From positions 1 through 29,590 of the IMG/VR virus record IMGVR_UViG_3300031857_000988: 29,590 nucleotides of DNA. The stretch is one strand, 5' to 3'. Below are positions 12,741-21,643 of this stretch, piece by piece. The first letter of the stretch is position 1; each line of letters opens with the position of its first letter. The position numbers and the translations under genes were made by a program. The notes beneath the pieces were generated by a model. That model saw only the letters and a list, made by a program, of their open reading frames with translations. It ran no database searches and was not told the origin of the DNA. The stretch is from a virus.

Positions 12741-15298
12741 AATTCTGCGTTCTTTTGTATCTTACTTACTTTGTTCTGTACGTTGGTCATCTCAGTCTCA
12801 CTCACTATAGCATTGACAGTGATAGTCTGACTTTGCTGTGCTCCCTCTCCTCCAACATTATTAAGTTGGTTAGCTGCACCAAACAAGCTCACTGATGGAG
12901 TAGCCATTCCACCTGTTGAGGTCTGAGCCTCAAAGCCTCCTGTTGGTATATCAGGAGCAGTAGGGGCAGAGCCACCCCCTTGGAACTGTGCAGAGGCTAT
13001 CTTACCAATGTTCACAGCTGAGGCTATACCTGCTGAGGCAAGAGCAGCTGCCATAGCGAAGCCTCCATCAAATTTAGGATATTGAGCAAGGATTGATGTG
13101 ATAGCCTTAGCTCCATCAATGACTGCCATCCCTAAGTTGAAGGCTTTACTTATAGCGAACTCTTGACGGGCTGCTTTCTCTGCCTCCTTAGTTCCTTCCT
13201 TAAGTTTGTTTTTTCTAAATGCAAAAAATAACTCAGTCAACTGTTGAGTGGCTTGTACTCCCATAGTGGCATACTCAAGCCCTTGAGCTATCTGAGCAGC
13301 CTCTATCTCGTTAATCTTTTGAGCCTTTGTCTCTTCTGCTACAATAGCAGCCTGTCTATACTTCTCTCTAATAGCTTCCTTTTGTGCCTCTGTTAAATCT
13401 GTTGCTGCAAGTTCAGCCGCTTGTTGAGTGTTAAGTACTTCAAGCTGTTTGTTGTATAAGTCATTTGCAGCTGCAATCTTTTGCTCTGCTGTCACAGCCT
13501 CTCTCTCAGCATTGAATTGAGCTTGTGATAGTTGAGTCTCAGCTACAAGTTGAGCAGCTGCTAAAATCTTTTGATTCTTATCAACTTCAATTGCTGTTAT
13601 TTGGTCAGCTACTGCCTTAGTATCTACAACAGCCTGAGCATTAATCTCTTTTATCTGCTCCTCTGTCAGTTTCTTATCTGCTACTTTTATCCTTCTCTCT
13701 TCCTCAATCAATACCTTTTGTAACTCAAGTTTTTTAGTAGCATCCTGCTCCTCAAGTAACATAGTTTTAATTCGAGCCACTGCATTCTGGTCAGCTATCT
13801 GCTGTCTATCTTGCTGCAACTTTTTCTCAGCCTCTACTATCTTAGCAGTCATATCTGATACTGCTGCACCTCTCTCAAGTTCACTCTTAAAGATTTTAGT
13901 CTTTTTAAGATTAAGGCTTTCAATCTCCTTCCTCTCCTCTTTAAGTTGATCTATTCTAAGCTGAGCTAACTCAAACTCAGTAGCACCTGCTGCTCTTGCA
14001 TCATCCTCTGCTTTCTTATGCTTTATCCTCATCTCCTTGAGGTGCTTATCTTGAGCTGACTCTACCTCTTTATTAGTGTTGGTTACACTTGTTGTGGTAG
14101 CCTTAGCCGCTGCTGTATTACCTTTGTTAGTTATCTCTAATCTCTGTCTCTGAAAATCCTGTTGAGTTAGTAATATTAACTTATCAATCTTTGCCATGGT
14201 CTCATTATCACCTAACCTGGCAGCCTCTCTTCTCTGAGCCTGTAGCTTAGCAATAGCTTCCTTCTCTTGGATGTCAAGGATAGCCTTAGACCTTTCAGCT
14301 TCATTCTTAATCTGCTTAGCACTAAGCATAGCAATCTGCTTATCAATATCCTCTGCTAATTTTTTTCTGTTCTTTGCTTGTTGGATAGCTAACTCATTGA
14401 TTCTATTCATAGCCTTCTCCTCATCAGCCTTGAGTTGCATATATCTCTTAGTCTGCTCCTCATCCATGCTACCTAACTCCTCCATAGCAGCAATCTCTGC
14501 TTGATTGTTTTCTGATATTCTCGACAATCTCTCCATCTCCAACTCCTCTGCTGTAGCATATCTGTCTATGGTAACACCTAACTGCTCCTCAATGATACTA
14601 ATCTCCTCATTACTTAAGTCCTTAGTCACATTGAACAGACCTTGCCTTGCTGCCATCTCTGACTCAATAGCTTTAACATTAGACTCTGATGTTGCCTTGA
14701 CTTGCTCCAAGTTCTCTTCTGCAGCAAAGCTACTAAGACCTAATGCATCAGTCAACATCTTGAACCCTTCTATTGTTAATAGTAAAGGAGCAAAGGCTAC
14801 CTTAAGGACATGCTCTAACATACCTATCTTATGTAAGAATATACCAATGGCTACCACTATAGCAGTGATTACAGCCACTAATAAAAAGATAGGGTTAGCA
14901 AGTATCTGCATACCTAATTTAACGAATGCACCCCCCATTGTTTGGATGACACCTGTAAATGCTTTGAATCCCTTGGATATATCTCCAGGATTTATCTTGC
15001 CTATAACATTACTAAACACTTGAGCCTTCTGCTGTGCCTCCTCAAAGTCTAAGCTCAGCAATGAGTCTTTAATACCTCCTAATGAGTTAGTAACCTGCTC
15101 AAATTTAGATCCAGATGAGAACACATTTACTGCATCATTCGCATCATTAATTTTATCTTTTAGCTCCCCTGCTCTTGCTGAGAGTTGTGCTATTTGTTCG
15201 GGGTCAGTGGCATCTGCAATAGCTCCTTTTAATTCTCTAAGCTCTGCCTTGATAGCACCTATCCCCGTTATCTTGAGGGGTATTTCAACTTCATTCAT
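12737..15298 (-). CDS. Tape measure protein
   Basis: An 853-aa protein, the usual long helical tail-length ruler. Parts in order: a coiled amino region (IKAELRELKGAIADATD), a hydrophobic block near residues 130-160 (ANPIFLLVAVITAIVVAIG) probably used in membrane insertion, and a very long Ala/Glu/Lys/Gln-rich coiled coil. A second hydrophobic block (FAMAAALASAGIASAVNIG) and a Gly-rich end follow. At about 0.15 nm per residue it predicts a tail of roughly 125-130 nm, hence a siphovirus. It overlaps neighbours by 8 and 4 bases. Confidence 0.9.
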   Translation of the reverse strand: MNEVEIPLKITGIGAIKAELRELKGAIADATDPEQIAQLSARAGELKDKINDANDAVNVFSSGSKFEQVTNSLGGIKDSLLSLDFEEAQQKAQVFSNVIGKINPGDISKGFKAFTGVIQTMGGAFVKLGMQILANPIFLLVAVITAIVVAIGIFLHKIGMLEHVLKVAFAPLLLTIEGFKMLTDALGLSSFAAEENLEQVKATSESNVKAIESEMAARQGLFNVTKDLSNEEISIIEEQLGVTIDRYATAEELEMERLSRISENNQAEIAAMEELGSMDEEQTKRYMQLKADEEKAMNRINELAIQQAKNRKKLAEDIDKQIAMLSAKQIKNEAERSKAILDIQEKEAIAKLQAQRREAARLGDNETMAKIDKLILLTQQDFQRQRLEITNKGNTAAAKATTTSVTNTNKEVESAQDKHLKEMRIKHKKAEDDARAAGATEFELAQLRIDQLKEERKEIESLNLKKTKIFKSELERGAAVSDMTAKIVEAEKKLQQDRQQIADQNAVARIKTMLLEEQDATKKLELQKVLIEEERRIKVADKKLTEEQIKEINAQAVVDTKAVADQITAIEVDKNQKILAAAQLVAETQLSQAQFNAEREAVTAEQKIAAANDLYNKQLEVLNTQQAAELAATDLTEAQKEAIREKYRQAAIVAEETKAQKINEIEAAQIAQGLEYATMGVQATQQLTELFFAFRKNKLKEGTKEAEKAARQEFAISKAFNLGMAVIDGAKAITSILAQYPKFDGGFAMAAALASAGIASAVNIGKIASAQFQGGGSAPTAPDIPTGGFEAQTSTGGMATPSVSLFGAANQLNNVGGEGAQQSQTITVNAIVSETEMTNVQNKVSKIQKNAEL

Positions 15299-18080
15299 AT
15301 ACTCTAATTTCTATTGATGTGTTCACAAGCATATCATCTGCTCCTGTAAAGTTATCGTATGTTCTTAATTTTATAGTATCATTATCAAATCTCCTAATGT
15401 CTAAGGTAGCAAAATCTCCTGCCCCTGCATTGACATCAGCAGAGCCTGCTACAATCCAAGTCTTATCAGCTAAGAACTGACCTGTCAACACTGCATCATA
15501 TATACCTACTCCCACATAACTAAATACTATATCACCTAATGTGTTCTCAAGTATGGTAGCTGTTGGAGGGTTTATTCCTGTCTGACTAATCAATGCAACA
15601 TACTTCCTATAGTTCACCACAGGAGCACCATTGATGCTGTTGGTCACTGTCAAGTTAGGTACTACCATACCATCCTGCTCAAGAGTCTGACCATCTCCTA
15701 TCACTATTCCCTTAGCTGTTGGATTCACAGCGTTGCCCTTCCCAAAGATGAGGACATCTGATCCTGGCATTACTACGTTGTTAACCTCTGAGCTCTTCTT
15801 ACTTATAGCAGTGTCTGCTACAGCTGTGATAGTATCTCCTATAGGTCTGCCTGCTCCTGTTTGAAACTTAGCTAAGTCAATCTCAGTATCTATGCTTATC
15901 AACTCGACCTTAGTCAAGCTGTTATTGTTAGCATTGTAATCTTGTATCTTGTTAATGTTCCACCATGAGTTGTCAATGTATATCTTATCATTGAGCTTGA
16001 GAGATTGGATATCAACCTCATTCAAGTCAAAGTAAGCTATCAACATCTTACCTACGTTTATCTGATTGACAGTCCTCCTCCAATATAAGTTATAAAGATT
16101 GTTAGCTGTCAGTGATAGTACCTCATAGAAGTAGTAGTCATTGGTGCCAAAGTTAATGTCAAAGGTAGGATATAATGGGTCATTGAAGTGGCCAAGCATA
16201 GGATAGTCAGTCAAGCCTATCTCTCCTGTAGTGCCAAAGTCTATGATGTCAAATGGTTGGCAAGTACCTAAGCCTCCATCATACAAGATACGGATGTTAG
16301 TGTTAGGTGCAGCTCCATTGATGTAAGGAACATAAGCTCCAAATAATGTCTTAGTCACAGGGGTTGGAGAGAACAGTAACTCTTGAGTCTCTACATCCTT
16401 GACATACTCATTGTCAAAGGTGTACTCTATCTGACCGTAAATCTCACCTGTTGCTTGAGTGTATAGTACATTAGGTGTATCCTCATCTGGTGCATAGGTG
16501 AGCTTAAGTTTTTTCTTAGTCACATCAGGAAGGAACATTAACTCTTGAGCCTTATCCTTAGCTAACTTCTGACTCCAATCCTTCTCAGCTCCTGAGTCAT
16601 AGTACTCATCGCGATGTCTTAGGATGAGGTTATAAGGATTATCAATATCCTGCTCAACGTATAAGTTGTACATCTGAAATATTGACTTGACAAAGTCTGA
16701 CTGCTTAATCTCCACAGGTACATAGTCATTCATTACAAGAGTCCCTCCTGTAGTCTGAATGTTGTTGCTTGGCAGGATAACCAAATTGATAGATGATAAG
16801 TCAAGCACTACGTTGACATCCACAGCTGTAAATCCTCCACCTGCTGCTATCCAAAAGTTAGCACCATTACTGTTGACACCATCATAAGTCTGAAGTACCT
16901 CAACACCTATAGACAGCACCTGTACATCTGATACATCTATAGGAACACCTGATGCACTCACTAAGGCAGGGATGCTAAGCTGGTCAGCAAAGGTTAAGAT
17001 AGTAGTGTTGCCTGTTGGTAATGGTGAAGCTGCAGGATATTGCACTGCCACACTTGATCCATAAACCTTGAGGTTACCATAACCTGCAACCATTATCTCA
17101 GCAAATACTCTATACCTGTTCTTAACTGTGTAGCCTGATACTATGTACTCAAGCCCTGCATTACCTCCACTATTATTGTCAAGGATGATGCTGCCTCCTA
17201 TAGCTAACTCATAAGTATAACTCTCACCTGCTAATGGGTTAACGCTAAACGGTGAGCTATACTCTCCATTGGTAGGGTTGAACAAAGATTGTGCATCAAG
17301 CACCTCTGTCCATCCTGAGTCAATATCCTCTTGGAAGGTTGCATTCACTCCTGTTGGCTGTACATAGCTTGTTATCCAAGTGTTAGTAGCTTGGACTGTA
17401 TAGTCTGAATAATCAAAGTTATTAACATCCCCATTATAAGGTATTAATAACTTATCAAAGTGGGCATCTGTTAAGCCTGCCCATGTATATGTAAATCCTG
17501 CTACTGCAAAGATTCTATCAAAGTAAGTCTTAGCATAGATAGCAGGCTTGAACTCATTAGCCTGATAGACATTAGTACCTGTGCAATATGGCATAACATA
17601 CTTATAGCCATCAGTCACTGTGTTGCTAAACGTAGCTGCTATATCAGTTGATGAGAACGTATGATTCAAGTCTGAGAAGTCTAAGTCATCAAGGTTAGCA
17701 TTAGTAATAGCACTAAAGAACTCAGCCCTGCTATCCTTGATGAGTACAGTGTATGTCACATCCTCCTCATAGGCATTAGTATACTGAGCCTTGTTCACAC
17801 TCACTAACTGTAGCAGTGCATCATCTAAGATAGGCACTCCATCCTGTATCACTTGACATCTGGTCAAGGTGTTGATGTTGAAGCTACCTGCTTGGATGTT
17901 CACATCATAGTAGTGACCTAAGAGCTCATGGTTGTTCTTAGTGCCTTCAAGTGTAATAGTTTTAGAGAACGTACCCTTCCTTGAGGATAGGTCTCTCACA
18001 TCTCCAACGTTGAATGTTATCGGGAAGTTAGTCTTCTCTGATACATCTAAGACTCCTGTCTCAAGTACTATCTTAACCAT
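15291..18080 (-). CDS. Large tail protein (tail hub/minor tail), 929 aa
   Basis: The start MVKIVLETGVLDVSEKTNFP and the segment RDLSSRKGTFSKTITLEGTK resemble the hub-like region of tail proteins next to the tape measure. The middle is beta-rich with many Tyr/Asn/Asp. Around residues 470-560 it has a region like phage baseplate hubs (EIKQSDFVKSIFQMYNLYVE). The carboxyl part resembles a fibre or tip domain (TVTNSINGAPVVNYRKYV). It probably forms the tail tip that ejects the tape measure. No peptidase motif was found. It overlaps neighbours by 8 bases on each side. Confidence 0.7.
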   Translation of the reverse strand: MVKIVLETGVLDVSEKTNFPITFNVGDVRDLSSRKGTFSKTITLEGTKNNHELLGHYYDVNIQAGSFNINTLTRCQVIQDGVPILDDALLQLVSVNKAQYTNAYEEDVTYTVLIKDSRAEFFSAITNANLDDLDFSDLNHTFSSTDIAATFSNTVTDGYKYVMPYCTGTNVYQANEFKPAIYAKTYFDRIFAVAGFTYTWAGLTDAHFDKLLIPYNGDVNNFDYSDYTVQATNTWITSYVQPTGVNATFQEDIDSGWTEVLDAQSLFNPTNGEYSSPFSVNPLAGESYTYELAIGGSIILDNNSGGNAGLEYIVSGYTVKNRYRVFAEIMVAGYGNLKVYGSSVAVQYPAASPLPTGNTTILTFADQLSIPALVSASGVPIDVSDVQVLSIGVEVLQTYDGVNSNGANFWIAAGGGFTAVDVNVVLDLSSINLVILPSNNIQTTGGTLVMNDYVPVEIKQSDFVKSIFQMYNLYVEQDIDNPYNLILRHRDEYYDSGAEKDWSQKLAKDKAQELMFLPDVTKKKLKLTYAPDEDTPNVLYTQATGEIYGQIEYTFDNEYVKDVETQELLFSPTPVTKTLFGAYVPYINGAAPNTNIRILYDGGLGTCQPFDIIDFGTTGEIGLTDYPMLGHFNDPLYPTFDINFGTNDYYFYEVLSLTANNLYNLYWRRTVNQINVGKMLIAYFDLNEVDIQSLKLNDKIYIDNSWWNINKIQDYNANNNSLTKVELISIDTEIDLAKFQTGAGRPIGDTITAVADTAISKKSSEVNNVVMPGSDVLIFGKGNAVNPTAKGIVIGDGQTLEQDGMVVPNLTVTNSINGAPVVNYRKYVALISQTGINPPTATILENTLGDIVFSYVGVGIYDAVLTGQFLADKTWIVAGSADVNAGAGDFATLDIRRFDNDTIKLRTYDNFTGADDMLVNTSIEIRVYE

Positions 18081-19572
18081 TGATGATGTCGTTGTTAGAT
18101 AACCTTACTTGTATTGACTGCTTAATCAAGTTCTTATTGCGTTGCTTATACACATCAAAGGATGTATTAAGAACATTACAGCTCACATACTCAGTTGACT
18201 CAGGCACATGTATGATACATCCACTCTCATCATAGAGGTTGAGTAAGTCATCAGTGATACGATACACTACGTTCTTAACATAAGTCTGAGGAGATGTTAA
18301 CAACTGTTGGAAGTAGTTAGCCTCTGCCTCACTCATCCAATTAGTGTTAAGGTCAAATGTCTTAACTACTTGAGTGTTGAAATTAACTTGACCTTGTTCA
18401 TAACTTTTATACTTCCACTGAGATGAGGTTACATATCCTGGGACATCCTTGTTGTAGGTATCTCTCTTGATAGTTCCCTTCTCATAGCTCTTAAGCTGAA
18501 AGGCAAAGCTACTCCATGATCCCATCCTATCTAAGAATAAGATGTGACTCTCTGAGATGAGTACCCTTGTATCTATGTTGATACGGTAACTCACTGACTG
18601 AGCTGCAGGGATAGCACCGTCATAGTATGTTATAGTATACCACTTAGTGTCTTGCTTAACAAGTGGAGCTGTGCCACTCACTAAGGTAAGTGAGCCATAG
18701 TTATTCGGGCCGCATGCTATACCTTTAATCACTTCATTACCTGTAATACTCTTATAGAACACATCCCCATCATCATTAGTGAAGTATATCCTCTCATTAG
18801 TCTGAGTGCCATCATCTCTAAGGTTGAGCCATAAATCCTGCCCAAGTGTACAGGTGAAGGTTAACGGTTGATCAGTTAGCCATTGCTTAGTGACTCCATT
18901 AAGCCTGTAGTCATTAGCATCATAGTAAGGCATATCTAACCAAGGAAGTGCACCATTGAAGACTCCCTTCTGTAGGGTGCTAATCTCATTGAGGTTGATA
19001 TCCTTCCTATTGTCAGCATACTTGATAGTCCCGTTGATGGTCGCATCAGTAACCTCTGACCATAGAGCATTGATAGTGAATGATGTTGTGCCATTGATGG
19101 CTATCACAGTGTGCAGTCCTTCCACTGATGGGTTGGCCACACCTAAGTCTGCTTGTGTTATGTTGAGCTGGTCACCCACAGCAAAGGGGTGAGCAGCTGT
19201 TGGAGTTATCTCGACATTGCCGCTGTCATCTGACAATGATGCTGTATAACTCAACGTGAATATGTACTCCTCTCCTATCTCAACATCATACTTATAGAAT
19301 GAGTTAACTGCATCATAGAAGGTTGTATTTGTTGGATTGAAGTCATAGCTTACCATGTTACTCAAGAGCTTACTCAAGTCTTGCTCCCCATAGCCTGTGC
19401 CATAGGTAGGCAGTGCCTTATAGTATCCTATCCTGTTAGATGTTCCTGATTCAAATACTTCAAAGATATATCGGAAGCCATCCAGGTTCTTATTGGTGGA
19501 GTCTACTATGAACTTACATTCATTGTAAGCTGGAGTGATACCTTGAGGTTCTGCTATGATTGTCATTGCCAT
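18073..19572 (-). CDS. Minor tail / baseplate protein, 499 aa
   Basis: A beta-rich protein: MAMTIIAEPQGITPAYNE, then CKFIVDSTNKNLDGFRYIFE. It contains an insert resembling a small Ig-like or beta-sandwich domain (NVEITPTAAHPFAVGDQLN, HTVIAINGTTSFTINALW) between residues about 110 and 185. The later part is Tyr/Trp-rich (SHILFLDRMGSWSSFAFQLK). I recall proteins with the FLDRxGxW segment between the terminase and tape measure of Bacteroidota phages. It is probably a distal tail component. The ATG follows the start motif at 19570-19584. Confidence 0.6.
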   Translation of the reverse strand: MAMTIIAEPQGITPAYNECKFIVDSTNKNLDGFRYIFEVFESGTSNRIGYYKALPTYGTGYGEQDLSKLLSNMVSYDFNPTNTTFYDAVNSFYKYDVEIGEEYIFTLSYTASLSDDSGNVEITPTAAHPFAVGDQLNITQADLGVANPSVEGLHTVIAINGTTSFTINALWSEVTDATINGTIKYADNRKDINLNEISTLQKGVFNGALPWLDMPYYDANDYRLNGVTKQWLTDQPLTFTCTLGQDLWLNLRDDGTQTNERIYFTNDDGDVFYKSITGNEVIKGIACGPNNYGSLTLVSGTAPLVKQDTKWYTITYYDGAIPAAQSVSYRINIDTRVLISESHILFLDRMGSWSSFAFQLKSYEKGTIKRDTYNKDVPGYVTSSQWKYKSYEQGQVNFNTQVVKTFDLNTNWMSEAEANYFQQLLTSPQTYVKNVVYRITDDLLNLYDESGCIIHVPESTEYVSCNVLNTSFDVYKQRNKNLIKQSIQVRLSNNDIING

Positions 19573-19584
19573 ACCTATATTGTA
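19570..19584 (-). promoter_or_regulatory. Start motif TACAATATAGGT-ATG, copy 4 of 5
   Basis: A perfect copy in the 29-bp gap after the large terminase. It ends at the ATG of the first tail gene, so it marks the entry to the tail block. Confidence 0.7.
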
Positions 19585-19601
19585 TTAAGGTTGGCATCCT
19601 G

Positions 19602-20750
19602 TTAGAAGGATAGATATGAGTCATCTGTATAGTACTCCTCCTTGATGTAAGTGGCAGCATATCGGATGGCATCCATTGCATCATCCCATAACTTGACAGG
19701 CTCATCTGTAATGGTATCTCCTATCTTTTTCCATTTGTAGTTCTCATACTCCTTCTTGAGTTGAGGATGGTCTTCACAGAACACCCCAAAGGTTTTGATG
19801 TTATCTATCCCTTTCTTGACTACCTTGTTAGCGTTCTCAATGTAGTACCCTGCTCTATCTATCTCTGCAATGGTCTCAGGTCTCGAGTAGTCAGCTAAGA
19901 TGTTGATGTGCTTCTCTATGCCTAACTGATCCATCCTTGCTATCAGGTCAGTGGTAGTCAAGTAGCTCTCATAGATGATAGGCTCAATGTATAAGTCCTT
20001 ATCCCTCCAATAGACTCTGACTAAGGCAGTAGGGTGATTGTAACCAAAGTCAAGTCCATAGACATAGTCAGTGAACTTGGAAGGCCTGTGCTTGACAAAT
20101 GTCCAATTAGAGTAGATGTTGCTCTTAGAGATGGCCTTCTCTCCTAATGCATAGATTTGATACTGTGCCTCATCGGTTCGCTTCAAGTCCTCAATCTGTT
20201 TCTTAATAGACTCAGGCAGAAATGGGTTGTCCTTGTAGGTTGACTTGATTAGTATGCTCTCATCTGCAGGTAACTCATACAGCCATGAGTTGCTCTCACT
20301 TGGGTTGTAATCAAAGATTAGCTTACCCTCTGTTCTCATGTTCAACTGAGTGAAGTCATCATAGTATAACTCATTAGCCTCATTGCACCATGCAAGGTCT
20401 CTCTTCCTACCTCTTATCTTTTGCTCATCATCCACTGAAAAGAACTCAACTATAGATCCATTGTCAAATGAATAGATATGCTCACTCTTGTTATGCTTGT
20501 TAACATCGTATATCTCAAGGCTCTTCATGATCTCAAGGAAGTCTCTCATCACTGTGGCTCTGAGTGCAGGGAAGGTCTTACGTATGATACTCACTACCTT
20601 GTTTCTGTTCTGTAGGCAGTAGACTATGACCAACTGACATAGTGAGTAGGTCTTAGAACTCCTTGAGCCACCCTCATTGATTATAAACCTTTGCTCTGAG
20701 TTGAGAGCATTGAAGTTCTTTTCAAATATGACTGTGCTATTAATCTCCAT
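19602..20750 (-). CDS. terL: Terminase large subunit (packaging ATPase-nuclease)
   Basis: A 382-aa protein of the PBSX/Terminase_3 type. The Walker A variant EGGSRSSKT is near residues 26-34. DLAWCNEANEL near 140 supplies the Walker B acid and adjacent Glu. The nuclease acids lie in YGLDFGYNH (about 230-236), ILADYSRPE (about 285) and WDDAMDAIRYA (about 358). It cuts concatemeric DNA and drives it through the portal. Length is slightly short but normal for this group. The small subunit lies upstream across a 72-bp AT-rich gap. Confidence 0.95.
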   Translation of the reverse strand: MEINSTVIFEKNFNALNSEQRFIINEGGSRSSKTYSLCQLVIVYCLQNRNKVVSIIRKTFPALRATVMRDFLEIMKSLEIYDVNKHNKSEHIYSFDNGSIVEFFSVDDEQKIRGRKRDLAWCNEANELYYDDFTQLNMRTEGKLIFDYNPSESNSWLYELPADESILIKSTYKDNPFLPESIKKQIEDLKRTDEAQYQIYALGEKAISKSNIYSNWTFVKHRPSKFTDYVYGLDFGYNHPTALVRVYWRDKDLYIEPIIYESYLTTTDLIARMDQLGIEKHINILADYSRPETIAEIDRAGYYIENANKVVKKGIDNIKTFGVFCEDHPQLKKEYENYKWKKIGDTITDEPVKLWDDAMDAIRYAATYIKEEYYTDDSYLSF

Positions 20751-20775
20751 TTTTTAGGCAATAGTTAAGCTATAA

Positions 20776-20791
20776 CACTATATTTAGTATT
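20776..20791. repeat. 16-bp inverted repeat, left arm
   Basis: CACTATATTTAGTATT here is the exact reverse complement of 21513-21528. The left arm is in the 72-bp gap between the terminase genes, the right arm inside the small membrane gene upstream of the small terminase. The pair therefore brackets the small terminase gene. It is AT-rich, so chance is possible; a packaging or operator site is a guess. Confidence 0.5.
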
Positions 20792-20822
20792 ATGACAATT
20801 AACCTATCTTACTATATATATA

Positions 20823-21242
20823 TTAAGTAGGCTTTATAATATTAACCTTGACCTCATTGATAGCTTGACCTTGAGTGGTCGTATCTACCCTTTCAGTTAG
20901 GTTGTTTAATCTCTGAGTTATGGAGGCATTGTACTGACCTGCCATGCCGCCCTCGATTTGGTCTTGTCTGATTGCTTCCTCTATGCATGTACAGATTGTC
21001 GTATATGCTGAATATCTCCCATCCGTATTAGCGAAGTAATCCTGTACTGAACTCCCTCTTTCAGCCGCAAAACATCTAAAACCTACTTGAGTCAATGGTC
21101 TCTCAAGAGGTACAGGAGTTGCCTCACCTGTTTTAGTTGAAAGTGAGTATTGATACCTTGGGTTTGACTTGCACCAATCTCTGTAGGCTTCAAATAGTTC
21201 CCACATTTTCTCAGGAGTCTCTATGTATTTATGCTTGCCCAT
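20823..21242 (-). CDS. terS: Terminase small subunit
   Basis: A 139-aa protein upstream of the large terminase. It begins MGKHKYIETPEKMWELFEAY then RDWCKSNPR, and has PLTQVGFRCFAAERGSS, a helix-turn-helix-like segment. IEEAIRQDQIEGGMAGQYNA with SITQRLNNLTERVD follows. This is the pattern of P22 gp3-like DNA-packaging proteins of Bacteroidota phages. It recognises the packaging site and recruits the large subunit. It overlaps the upstream gene by 14 bases. Confidence 0.85.
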   Translation of the reverse strand: MGKHKYIETPEKMWELFEAYRDWCKSNPRYQYSLSTKTGEATPVPLERPLTQVGFRCFAAERGSSVQDYFANTDGRYSAYTTICTCIEEAIRQDQIEGGMAGQYNASITQRLNNLTERVDTTTQGQAINEVKVNIIKPT

Positions 21243-21495
21243 CTTGAGCAGGTTTTTTCTTGCGTTTCTTTTTAGGTGCTACCTCTACTGACTCAGCAGG
21301 AATAGGTGGCTCAACTGCCTCATACTTAATCACTGTAGGTACTTCCTCGAATAGGTAAGATAGTCCAATAGATTGGTAGTACTTCACCTTGCTCATGTCA
21401 ATCTTAGCTACCACGATAGAACGCTGTCCTAAGATGCGATCATACACTCTGACAGTTTTGTCAATGTATTCTGTTTTAATTTTAAAGTTGCTCAT
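21229..21495 (-). CDS. Conserved hypothetical protein with basic tail, 88 aa
   Basis: It starts MSNFKIKTEYIDKTVRVYDR and has a short beta/alpha core (IVVAKIDMSKVKYYQSIGL). A Pro/Val/Glu linker follows, then a lysine cluster (PKKKRKKK) near the end. The core looks like a small structured domain and the tail could bind nucleic acid. It overlaps neighbours at both ends (14 bases each) immediately before the small terminase, so a packaging-related role is possible but not shown. Confidence 0.65.
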   Translation of the reverse strand: MSNFKIKTEYIDKTVRVYDRILGQRSIVVAKIDMSKVKYYQSIGLSYLFEEVPTVIKYEAVEPPIPAESVEVAPKKKRKKKPAQDGQA

Positions 21496-21643
21496 ATTCG
21501 TTAATTATTATGAATACTAAATATAGTGCTAAGGTAATGCTTGAGAACTTAAATAGCAAATAGATATTCTCATTCCACAGTGCTATCACTACTCCAAAGG
21601 CCATTATGTAAGTCATTAAGCCTAAAAAATTAGCATTCCTCAT
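21482..21643 (-). CDS. Small two-span membrane protein, 53 aa
   Basis: A 53-residue frame starting MRNANFLGLMTYIMAFGVVI. Two hydrophobic segments (about 6-22 and 36-47, the second SSITLALYLVFIII) flank a short polar loop (WNENIYLLFK). It fills the gap between the sigma-like gene and the 88-aa gene, overlapping each by 14 bases. Its ATG follows a perfect TACAATATAGGT start motif, which is strong support that it is translated. Function unknown; a holin-like or superinfection role is speculative. Confidence 0.7.
   Translation of the reverse strand: MRNANFLGLMTYIMAFGVVIALWNENIYLLFKFSSITLALYLVFIIINEYEQL
21513..21528. repeat. 16-bp inverted repeat, right arm
   Basis: AATACTAAATATAGTG, the exact reverse complement of 20776-20791. 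This arm is within the coding sequence of the 53-aa membrane protein. Confidence 0.5.

Noticed and set aside
14271-15023. Two long plus-strand open frames opposite the tape measure gene
   Set aside because: They are shadows of the Ala/Glu/Lys-rich coiled-coil coding sequence; they have no start context or promoter.
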